Assembly (NCBI GenBank): GCA_013153095.1
Contig: JAADFB010000012.1
Location: forward strand, 1 to 38,236
DNA: 38,236 nt
Reading direction: 5' to 3'
Source of the DNA: Campylobacterota bacterium
GTDB taxonomy: Bacteria > Campylobacterota > Campylobacteria > Campylobacterales > Nitratiruptoraceae
Position 1 is the first letter of the stretch, and each line of letters opens with the position of its first letter. The notes under the pieces are model-generated. The model saw nothing but the letters and a program-made list of their open reading frames with translations. It was not told the DNA's origin and did no database searches. Positions 31,696 to 38,236 of the stretch are shown here, piece by piece. The translations under genes were made by a program, and so were the position numbers.

Positions 31696-33178
31696 TGCTC
31701 TCTTCCTCATCTTGGTAAGCTTGGTATAACCGCCTATACATCTGCCAGTAATTTTCTACCATATCTTCGGTTTTAAATCCTCCAACTATCACCCTTCTAG
31801 CTTTTTTTCCTATCTCTTGAGTGATTTCGGGGTTTTGAAGGAGATAGATCACATATTTTGAAAACTCCTCATAATCTTTAGGCTTTACAATAAACCCATA
31901 ACCCTCTAGTACCTCTTTAGTTCCACCAACATCGCTAGAAACCACCACCTTCTCACACGCCATCGCTTCAATAACCGCAAAGGGAAACGCTTCGGAGATA
32001 CTAGTTAACATCACCACATCTCCCTCATTGTAAGCTCTAGCGGGATTGGAGGTAGGTCCCATAAAGGAGAAGTTATCTTCAACTTTCAACTCTTTAGCCA
32101 ACTCCACACACTGCTCATAGTACTCCTTATCTGCAACGGGACCATAGAGTTTAAAGTGGACATCGGGAATAGTTTTAGAAACTATCTTTGCACATCTAAT
32201 AAAAGTTTCTACATCTTTTAAGGGATCGATTCTTGCTACCATTACCACAGTTGGACGATCCTCTTTTTCCACTTGAAACGGCTTAAACTTTAAAATATCT
32301 ATCCCGTTATAGATAGTTTCTATCTTCTCCTCTTTTACACCCCATCTAGTTTCCCAGCGCTTGTTATAGTTGCACACCGGGGAGATCACATCTGCAAAAT
32401 GGTAGTTAAGTTTGGAAACGGTAGTGATTAAGCCCAAAAGAAACTCTTTAGTTCTCAAAGGCAACTGCTGACGGGAAGCAAAGAGATACTGCTCTCTGAT
32501 ATAGATTCCGTGTTCGGTTAGTAGAAACTTACTTTTATGCTTCTTTTTAGCCAAAATACACGGAAGCCCACAAAACGCAGCCGCAGAGGAGTGGTAAATT
32601 TCAGCTTTTGGAAGTTCAGGGAGCAAGGTTATGAAAAATCTAAAAAGGTACCTTAACCCTTCAATCATATCAAACATTTTTGGAGGGTTTTTAGTCTCGT
32701 TTGCGTAATGGTTTAAAAGGTACTCTTTGTAGATGTTCCAAACCTCTTCACTCCTAAAAATCTCATAGTAATCATATTTTTGGAAGTAAAGATGAAACTG
32801 ATACAACGCTTCCCCTAACCCTTCTAAGTCCTCCTCTTTTTTGTAGATATGGTTTAGAATTTTTAAAAGTATCGGCTCAAAAGTTTTTATATCTTTGTTG
32901 CGTTGTGTGTTGAGTTTTGCTTGATAGATTCTAGAGAATTTTATGTTTCTAATATATTCTACTGGCTCCTCCGTCCCCCAAAGAGGGACGTTTATAGTAT
33001 CCACAACATTGGGAGGTATCTCATATTTTGCATGCATATAAGGGTGCATCATTATGGGCAAAAGGATAAAATCGATATTTTTCAACTCCTTTATTAAAAT
33101 ATCTGCCCAAGTGCTAACACCTCCGGTAGTGTAGGGATAAGTCCCCTCTCCTGTCCAGACAACCTTAATCCTTGCCAT
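31658..33178 (-). CDS. pelF: PelF-type glycosyltransferase (GT4)
   Basis: This is a 506-residue cytoplasmic GT-B enzyme. The N-terminal signature EGTYPYTTGGVSTWADILI (about 11-29) matches PelF, which uses a UDP-sugar to build the Pel polysaccharide. The C-terminal GT4 domain shows MVARIDPLKDVETFI, FMGPTSNP, the E-x7-E motif in SEAFPFAVIEAMA, and SSDVGGTKEVLEG. It is flanked by a TolC-like gene (14-base overlap) and the PelG-like gene. Product identity cannot be read from the sequence; in Pseudomonas the product is an N-acetylgalactosamine-rich cationic polymer. Confidence 0.9.
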   Translation of the reverse strand: MARIKVVWTGEGTYPYTTGGVSTWADILIKELKNIDFILLPIMMHPYMHAKYEIPPNVVDTINVPLWGTEEPVEYIRNIKFSRIYQAKLNTQRNKDIKTFEPILLKILNHIYKKEEDLEGLGEALYQFHLYFQKYDYYEIFRSEEVWNIYKEYLLNHYANETKNPPKMFDMIEGLRYLFRFFITLLPELPKAEIYHSSAAAFCGLPCILAKKKHKSKFLLTEHGIYIREQYLFASRQQLPLRTKEFLLGLITTVSKLNYHFADVISPVCNYNKRWETRWGVKEEKIETIYNGIDILKFKPFQVEKEDRPTVVMVARIDPLKDVETFIRCAKIVSKTIPDVHFKLYGPVADKEYYEQCVELAKELKVEDNFSFMGPTSNPARAYNEGDVVMLTSISEAFPFAVIEAMACEKVVVSSDVGGTKEVLEGYGFIVKPKDYEEFSKYVIYLLQNPEITQEIGKKARRVIVGGFKTEDMVENYWQMYRRLYQAYQDEEESSERPEEALLRDN

Positions 33179-34760
33179 AAAAGACTCGCTTACCCTTTAG
33201 AACTTCTAGAGTTGCTTCATTTTGAATAAGAGAAGTTTCTATCTGTTTTTTCTCTTCCAAAAGTGTTAAATAGTTTCTAATCGCATCGGAATACTGCCGA
33301 TAGTTGGAAAGACCGTTAATATATCTCTTTTTTACCAATTCTAACTTCTCTTTCATCAGCGAAACCTGCTCTTTAGTTATTAGAAGGTGTTTTTTTAACC
33401 TCTCAATCTCGTTTAAATACTTAAACGCTTGAGATGAGGTTTCTTTTATGGTATTTAAAAGCTTATACTTTTGCATCAAGGTTTCCAACTTCGCCTTTTC
33501 TAATAGGTATCCCCTATTTTCGGCTGAATAGATCGGAAATTTTAGATTTAACATCGCCTGATAATTAAGTCCATTAGTGCTTTTGGCGGGGTCTAGGCCA
33601 AAATCTTTTTTATATTCATAATAAAGGGAAGAGCTAAAATCTACTATAGGTAGATAACTTTTTTTATACTGCTCTAAAGAAGCTTTTTTTATTGAAAAAA
33701 GGGTTCTTTCTTGCTGAATTAAAAGGTTATCGTGAAGGATTTGGTTAAAGATTTTTATCAGTTCTCCACCGTCGCTTTTAATTTTAAACTCTTTAAGTTT
33801 CAAAGGTTTAGGGTCGGTAATATTTGCACTATTTCTTAAAAGAAAGTCAAAATAAAGATACTCGTACATCTTTAAAAGAACGGTTTTTTTTAACTCTAAA
33901 AGGTCGTTTTTAGCATCGATAAGATCAACTTTAGAAGCTAGTCCCGCTCTGTTTCTCTCTTTTACAATCTCAAAAAAACCTTTTTGAGCTAAATAGATCT
34001 CCTCATATAGCTCCTTAACCTTTTGATTAAAAAGAGCTTGAGTATAGATAGAAACTCCATACAGAGATAGTTTATCTTTTGCGCTCAGCCCTTCCAACTT
34101 CCCTAGCCTCTTTTTTAATTCCAATAACCTTTCTTTTACTAACATCCCGGGATCAAATACTCTTTTATTAGCCCCGATTCCTAAATCTACTGCTAGCTCT
34201 TTATTAGTTCCTAGATCGTAATTTATAAACTTACTGTATCTTGTAAGAGCGTTTCCGAAAATGTTCCAATCATACCTACTATTTTCTAAAAGTGCCTCTA
34301 CTTTAGTTAAAATCTCTTTGTAGTTTGATTCTTTTAAACCGTAATCGCTTTTAAAAAGTTTTTCCATATAGGTATAGAAATCCAAAAGGGTATAATTGTT
34401 ATTGTTGTGGATAGGTAAAGAGGTTTTTTTTACGGTTTTTTTAGGAATTAGGGTTTTTAGCTTTGGAAGAGGGCGAGGGGCTTGAGTTTTTTTAAGTTTT
34501 TTTTTACACCGTTTCATATACGCATCAGAATTGAACTCTTTAGCTTTATTTAACCATTCTATAGCTTCCTCTTTGGTTTCATAAGGTCCCGATTTAAAAC
34601 GGTACAATCCGTTAACTTTAGTGATAGAACCTTTAGGGAAGTTTTTTAGGAAAACCTTATCCTCATCACTATGAATCTTTTGTTGAAGAGAGTGGTAAAT
34701 ACACCAGTTTGCCAATGAGAAGGAGATAGTTGTAAGTGTTAATAACGCTGCTCTTACCAT
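33165..34760 (-). CDS. TolC-like outer-membrane efflux protein with N-terminal SPOR-like domain
   Basis: The protein has a signal peptide (MVRAALLTLTTISFSLA). A small domain (about residues 20-85) follows whose LYRFKSGPYETKEEAIEWL resembles SPOR domains, which bind denuded peptidoglycan glycan. After a basic, proline-rich linker comes the TolC-type part (about 120-530) with long helices and two repeats, for example YEEIYLAQKGFFEIVKERNRA and KLELVKKRYINGLSNYRQY. It would form a trimeric outer-membrane channel. The ATG at 34760 is chosen; an upstream GTG at 34772 lies too close to the SD. It is the first gene of the minus arm, and an HlyD adaptor ends the plus arm, so together they may replace PelB/PelC. 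Confidence 0.8.
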   Translation of the reverse strand: MVRAALLTLTTISFSLANWCIYHSLQQKIHSDEDKVFLKNFPKGSITKVNGLYRFKSGPYETKEEAIEWLNKAKEFNSDAYMKRCKKKLKKTQAPRPLPKLKTLIPKKTVKKTSLPIHNNNNYTLLDFYTYMEKLFKSDYGLKESNYKEILTKVEALLENSRYDWNIFGNALTRYSKFINYDLGTNKELAVDLGIGANKRVFDPGMLVKERLLELKKRLGKLEGLSAKDKLSLYGVSIYTQALFNQKVKELYEEIYLAQKGFFEIVKERNRAGLASKVDLIDAKNDLLELKKTVLLKMYEYLYFDFLLRNSANITDPKPLKLKEFKIKSDGGELIKIFNQILHDNLLIQQERTLFSIKKASLEQYKKSYLPIVDFSSSLYYEYKKDFGLDPAKSTNGLNYQAMLNLKFPIYSAENRGYLLEKAKLETLMQKYKLLNTIKETSSQAFKYLNEIERLKKHLLITKEQVSLMKEKLELVKKRYINGLSNYRQYSDAIRNYLTLLEEKKQIETSLIQNEATLEVLKGKRVFYGKD

Positions 34761-34785
34761 CTTGGATCGCACTTCCTTTTTTGGA

Positions 34786-34800
34786 AAAGTTTATCATAAC
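34786..34800 (-). promoter_or_regulatory. Candidate promoter of the minus-strand polysaccharide arm
   Basis: TATGAT at 34798-34793 on the minus strand is a reasonable -10. It is followed by an AAAAAAGGA SD ahead of the TolC-like start. This is the last non-coding gap before a run of nearly contiguous genes down to 21235. Confidence 0.35.
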
Positions 34801-34835
34801 CATTTTTTTGTAAGGTTTAAAACTTTTGGGCGATC

Positions 34836-35576
34836 TTAATTTGTTAGCCACAATTTGGCTATTTTCTTCAACTTTTCCGGATTTTCTGAAGCAAACAGTT
34901 TTAAGGAAGTGGGTTTTTTGGAAGGGGTTAAGTGGAAGTTTTGTTCTAAAAACTCTACTATCGCCTCTCCTGAGTGGATTAAGAGAGCAGAGTTTAGGAA
35001 GTAGTTGCTTATAGCGTTAGAGATTAAGGGGAAATGGGTACAACCCAAAATTATAGCTTTAGGCTTTAAATCCTGAAAATAGTATCTCATCGTGGCTTCT
35101 AAAATCTCACCGCTAAAAATCTCCTCTTCAACTAAAGGTACAAAAAGGGGGGTAGGCTTGGAGATGATGTTTTTAAACCCTTTTTCTTTCAAAAGAGTTT
35201 GGTATTTATTGCTGGAGATGGTGGCGTTTGTTCCAATAATTAATATCTCTTCCTCTTTTTTGACTTTACTTTGCTCTAAAGCCAAAACCCCAGGTTCAAT
35301 TACTCCAACTACTGGAAAGGGAGCGTTTTCTCTTAACTCCTCAATAGCGTAGGCGCTTACCGAATTGCACGCGGTAATTAAAATATCCACTTCAAAGTTT
35401 TTAAAAAACTCCAACGCTTCTAAAGAGTAACGAATTATTGTATTTTTATCTTTTGTTCCGTATGGGACTCTAGCGGTATCTCCAAAATAGATAATCTCTT
35501 CAAAGAGGGAGTTTTTAATTAGGCTTTTTACAACTGTAAGCCCTCCAACACCGCTATCAAAAACAGCTGCCCTCAG
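34836..35576 (-). CDS. murI: Glutamate racemase, translated from a probable CTG start
   Basis: MurI makes D-glutamate for peptidoglycan. The catalytic cysteines are Cys70 (TACNSVSA) and Cys179 (LGCTHFP), and the essential N-terminal Asp7 lies in VFDSGVGGLT. That motif lies upstream of every ATG, GTG or TTG in the frame; the first such codon is a TTG at 35414, which would remove 54 residues. The only plausible full-length start is CTG at 35576-35574, two bases after the rho stop. GAGGGAG lies seven bases before it, and it gives MRAAVFDSGVGG, 246 residues, as expected for the family. ATT at 35579 is the alternative. Translation is probably coupled to rho. Confidence 0.88.
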   Translation of the reverse strand: MRAAVFDSGVGGLTVVKSLIKNSLFEEIIYFGDTARVPYGTKDKNTIIRYSLEALEFFKNFEVDILITACNSVSAYAIEELRENAPFPVVGVIEPGVLALEQSKVKKEEEILIIGTNATISSNKYQTLLKEKGFKNIISKPTPLFVPLVEEEIFSGEILEATMRYYFQDLKPKAIILGCTHFPLISNAISNYFLNSALLIHSGEAIVEFLEQNFHLTPSKKPTSLKLFASENPEKLKKIAKLWLTN

Positions 35577-35578
35577 AA

Positions 35579-36892
35579 TTAAGCTCCCTCATTCATAATA
35601 CTTAAGAATTCTTGGTTATTTTTAGTCTTTAACATTTTTGAGTACAGAAATTTTAAAGCTTCAACCTCATCCATCGACTGCATCGCATTTCTAAGCGCCC
35701 AAACTTTTTGTAAAGTGTTTGGATCGACTAATAACTCCTCTTTTCTAGTTCCCGATTTTAAAATATCAATCGCTGGATAGATTCTTCTATCGGCTATCTT
35801 TCTATCTAACACAATTTCGCAGTTACCCGTTCCCTTAAACTCCTCAAAGATAACCTCATCCATTCTACTTCCGGTATCTATTAGCGCGGTAGAGATAATA
35901 GTTAAGCTTCCTTTCTCTTCAATATTTCTTGCGGCCCCAAAAAATCTTTTAGGTTTATGAAGAGCGTTAGCATCAACCCCTCCGCTTAACACTTTTCCAC
36001 TAGAGGGGGTGATGGTATTGTAAGCTCTAGCCAATCGGGTTATCGAATCTAATAAAATCACTACATCTTTTCCCATCTCCACCCGTCTTTTAGCTTTTTC
36101 TATAACTAGCTCCGCTACTCTTACGTGGTTTTTAGCGGGCATATCAAAAGTTGAGCTATATACCTCTCCCTTTACACTTCGCTCCATATCGGTAACCTCT
36201 TCGGGACGCTCATCAATTAAAAGCACAATCAATTCTACTTCTGGGTGATTATGAGCTATTCCGTGGGCTAACTCTTTCATCAGCTCGGTTTTACCACTTC
36301 TTGGGGGAGCTACGATTAAGGCTCTTTGCCCTTTTCCAATGGGGGTAAATAGGTCTAAAACTCTACCAGTTAACTTCATTGGATCATATTCTAGTTTTAA
36401 TTTTTCAGTAGGATAGAGTGGAGTTAAGTTATCAAAGAGAGGTCGCTTTTTAGACTCTTCGGGAGGTAGATAGTTTATCGCTTCAATTTTTAAAAGGGCG
36501 TAGTATCTTTCTTGATCTTTTGGAGGCCTAACTTGACCTGTAACTATATCTCCTGTTCTAAGAGCGAATCTTCTAATCTGTGTAGCGCTTACATACGCAT
36601 CGTTAGCGCTATTGGAAAAGTTTTCATTTATAGCTCTTAAGAACCCATACCCTTCGGGAGTTATCTCTAAAATTCCAGTAAAAAGAATATACCCGCCTTT
36701 GCTGACTTGATTTTTTAAAATCTCAAACATCAAATCTTGCCGTTTTAGCTCTTGCGGGTTTTCAAGTCCTAATTCAGAAGCTATATCTAAAAGTTGATCC
36801 ATACTTTTGGTTCTTAGCTCCTCAATGGTATACCCTTCTACTGGAATATGGGTTCTTTCTTGAGTGGAGTTTTCACTACTGTTATCGCTCAT
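35579..36892 (-). CDS. rho: Transcription termination factor Rho
   Basis: This is a 437-residue hexameric RNA helicase/ATPase. It has an N-terminal Rho-N region (about 20-65), an RNA-binding cold-shock-like domain with GYGFLRA (about 66-135), Walker [12 protein letters not shown] (about 195-205), [13 protein letters not shown] and [13 protein letters not shown]. The Q-loop/R-loop region [21 protein letters not shown] is intact. It releases transcripts at Rho-dependent sites; the lack of U-tracts after hairpins elsewhere in the window may mean that Rho carries much of the load. Its stop codon is two bases from the murI CTG start. AGAAGGAA precedes the ATG. Confidence 0.97.
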   Translation of the reverse strand: MSDNSSENSTQERTHIPVEGYTIEELRTKSMDQLLDIASELGLENPQELKRQDLMFEILKNQVSKGGYILFTGILEITPEGYGFLRAINENFSNSANDAYVSATQIRRFALRTGDIVTGQVRPPKDQERYYALLKIEAINYLPPEESKKRPLFDNLTPLYPTEKLKLEYDPMKLTGRVLDLFTPIGKGQRALIVAPPRSGKTELMKELAHGIAHNHPEVELIVLLIDERPEEVTDMERSVKGEVYSSTFDMPAKNHVRVAELVIEKAKRRVEMGKDVVILLDSITRLARAYNTITPSSGKVLSGGVDANALHKPKRFFGAARNIEEKGSLTIISTALIDTGSRMDEVIFEEFKGTGNCEIVLDRKIADRRIYPAIDILKSGTRKEELLVDPNTLQKVWALRNAMQSMDEVEALKFLYSKMLKTKNNQEFLSIMNEGA

Positions 36893-36975
36893 TCTTTCCT
36901 TCTTTTAGTGGTTTTGCAGATTGATGAGGTTGTTCCTCTAGGAGATTTTTCGTTATTATATCAAAAAAGTGTGTA
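36893..36975 (-). promoter_or_regulatory. Promoter and leader of rho
   Basis: TATAAT at 36960-36955 on the minus strand is a good -10 match and would give a leader of about 55 bases before the rho ATG. The sequence is otherwise AT-rich; I see no clear attenuator. Confidence 0.45.
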
Positions 36976-37368
36976 TTATCCTTGCATAAACGCCAAGTAT
37001 AAAAGAGGAGGATAGATGATCACATTTAGATAGCTCATAAATTTATGAACTGGAGTGTTTAAAGGCAAAGGAAACAGCTCTTCAATCTCTCCTTTTTCTA
37101 TCTTTTTGATTAAAGCAAGTTTATAGGCTATATCCAAAAATTTAAAAAAAAGTAAACTCATAAACCAAAAATTGGCCAATTCAAACTTTATTCCTAAAAA
37201 TAGAGTGTAGATAAAACTAGGATGGGAAAGAAAAAAGTGAAAAATTCCCCGTTTATACTGCTTATAGATATTGGCAAGAATATCACCAAAACTATCTCCC
37301 TTTTGCCAGGATGATTCATAAAGTTCAAAAACTACTAATAGAAAAACGTATATAATAATCTCTTGCAT
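36976..37368 (-). CDS. Small membrane protein of unknown function
   Basis: This is a 130-residue protein with about three hydrophobic segments (1-14, 46-75 and 110-126) separated by charged loops. A His in FFLSHPSF and the acidic IEKGEIEELFPLP linker are notable. The ATG at 37368 has a GGGAG SD. Only 23 bases separate it from the start of the divergent asparaginase-domain gene, so the two 5' ends must share promoter DNA inside coding sequence. I recognise no family. Confidence 0.6.
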   Translation of the reverse strand: MQEIIIYVFLLVVFELYESSWQKGDSFGDILANIYKQYKRGIFHFFLSHPSFIYTLFLGIKFELANFWFMSLLFFKFLDIAYKLALIKKIEKGEIEELFPLPLNTPVHKFMSYLNVIIYPPLLYLAFMQG

Positions 37369-37391
37369 ACTGCTCCCTAGAAAGGTTTAAG
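37345..37391 (+). promoter_or_regulatory. Promoter of the asparaginase-domain gene, inside the divergent gene
   Basis: TATAAT at 37351-37356 on the plus strand lies within the first codons of the divergent membrane-protein gene. It is correctly placed for a transcript starting near 37363, followed by an AAAGG SD (37381-37385). Confidence 0.45.
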
Positions 37392-37871
37392 GTGATTATA
37401 CTAAATAGCGGTGGAACCTTTAATAAAGTTTACGATCCTATCATTGGAGATTTAGTAGTTCCAAAGAATAATGACGCGGTAGAAGAGATTTTAAAAAAAG
37501 TTAACCTCTCAATTCCAGTATATGGATTGATTTATAAAGATAGCTTAGAGTTTACCCAAAAAGATAGAGAGAAACTTTTAGAAGCGGTAAAAGGAAAAAG
37601 GAGTGTTGTAATAGTTCACGGTACGGATACGATGGAAGAGAGCGCCACTTTTTTGGCAAAAAATCTTCCTAAAGAGAGTTGTGTGGTTTTTACCGGTTCG
37701 ATGTATCCTTATTCTATCGATCCAGTCCAAGCTAGTGCCAATTTGATGTTAGCAATTTCAAAAGCTCTCTATTTTTGGAGTGAGGGGGTATTTATTGCGA
37801 TGAATGGGATTGTAGATAGTTATGAGAGGGTAAAAAAGGATAGGAAAAGGGGAATTTTTGTCAAAAGTTAG
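37392..37871 (+). CDS. Asparaginase N-terminal-domain protein (short form)
   Basis: This 159-residue protein matches the N-terminal domain of type I/II asparaginases: LNSGGTFNKVYDP with the nucleophilic Thr, IVHGTDTMEESATFLA with the second Thr-Asp pair, and VFTGSMYPYSIDP. True asparaginases are ~325 residues, with a C-terminal domain that completes the dimer site, so this is half-length. It may be a different amidase or a binding protein. The start is GTG with an AAAGG SD. It overlaps the ccoI start by 14 bases. Confidence 0.75.
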   Translation: MIILNSGGTFNKVYDPIIGDLVVPKNNDAVEEILKKVNLSIPVYGLIYKDSLEFTQKDREKLLEAVKGKRSVVIVHGTDTMEESATFLAKNLPKESCVVFTGSMYPYSIDPVQASANLMLAISKALYFWSEGVFIAMNGIVDSYERVKKDRKRGIFVKS

Positions 37872-38236
37872 ATGCGATCACTGCCATTTAGAGTTTGATG
37901 AGAAGGTGATGATAAAAGATGGAGAGCATTATTTTTGTTGCAAAGGGTGTCAAGGAGTTTTCCATCTTTTAAAAAGTGAAGGGTTGGATAGTTTTTATGA
38001 AAAGCTAGGAGATACTACTCTTCACCCTGCTTTAAATCAAGTAGATGAGAAAGAGCTGGAGCGGTTTGATCTAGAGGGTTTTAAGAAAAAGTATATCAAA
38101 GTAAGAGAAGATGGGCTTTATGAGATTTTTTTAATAATTGAAGGGATTCACTGCTCCGCGTGTGTGTGGTTAAATGAGAAAGTTCTCCATAAGACTCCCG
38201 GAATTGTTGAGGTTTCTATCAACTACACCAACAATA
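37858..38236 (+). CDS. ccoI: Copper P-type ATPase CcoI (5' part only)
   Basis: The frame starts at TTG 37858-37860, inside the end of the upstream gene, after an AAGGGG SD, and runs off the right edge after 126 codons. The N-terminal region is typical of CcoI/FixI copper exporters: VRCDHCHLEF, then YFCCKGCQGVFHLL (a Cys-rich CxxC pair domain), then the heavy-metal-associated motif EGIHCSACVWLNE. CcoI supplies copper for assembly of cbb3-type cytochrome oxidase, which fits a microaerobic lifestyle. The catalytic ATPase core lies outside the window, so the assignment rests on the N-terminus. Confidence 0.82.
   Translation, partial: MSKVRCDHCHLEFDEKVMIKDGEHYFCCKGCQGVFHLLKSEGLDSFYEKLGDTTLHPALNQVDEKELERFDLEGFKKKYIKVREDGLYEIFLIIEGIHCSACVWLNEKVLHKTPGIVEVSINYTNN

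Overview
The window is AT-rich, densely packed bacterial chromosome with many overlapping, translationally coupled genes and frequent GTG/TTG starts. The gene content points to a member of the Campylobacterota (Epsilonproteobacteria): a CcoI-type copper ATPase, a short asparaginase-domain protein, a DUF190/CrcB pair, rho next to murI, and an amtB-glnK pair. I cannot name the genus. I see no tRNA, rRNA, insertion sequence, integrase or CRISPR array, and no gene-free stretch longer than 300 bases.

Layout. (1) 1-2033, minus strand: the start of a secreted protein with a family-2-type carbohydrate-binding module, behind a short structured leader, then amtB-glnK. (2) 2126-5873: a degenerate NtrC-like protein convergent with a degenerate histidine-kinase-like protein, then a methyltransferase-like protein, PgeF and a secreted TIM-barrel glycosidase-like protein. 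(3) 6022-10655: a sirtuin and the type II secretion/type IV pilus pair GspE/GspF on minus, with trpS divergent. (4) 10659-12500: a secreted protein with nine ~41-residue RCC1-like repeats. (5) 12599-15972, plus: DUF190-CrcB, then a small unknown protein, an amidoligase, a C26 glutamine amidotransferase-like protein, a lipoprotein and PgpA. (6) 16031-34760: a large envelope-polysaccharide locus in two converging arms. (7) 34836-38236: murI, rho, a small membrane protein, the asparaginase-domain protein and the 5' end of ccoI.

The polysaccharide locus is the most interesting part. The plus arm encodes a TcdA-like E1 protein, a DPM1-like GT2, a DUF2304 protein, a FemAB-like acyltransferase, a flippase-like membrane protein, a NodB deacetylase and an HlyD-type lipoprotein adaptor. 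The minus arm encodes a TolC-like protein with an N-terminal SPOR-like domain, PelF, a PelG-like transporter, a lipoprotein, three tandem ~720-residue polytopic membrane paralogues and a membrane-anchored HD-GYP protein. PelF and PelG are recognisable, but PelA, PelB, PelC, PelD and PelE are not. The locus therefore looks like a non-canonical Pel-type system: export would use a TolC/HlyD conduit, cyclic-di-GMP sensing or turnover an HD-GYP protein, and the paralogues may be GT-C-like decorating enzymes. A patch of 103/104 identical bases between two of the paralogues suggests recent gene conversion.

Other points of note are a murI whose only plausible full-length start is a non-canonical CTG next to the rho stop codon, the amidoligase/glutaminase pair, and stem-loops at gene ends that lack U-tracts.
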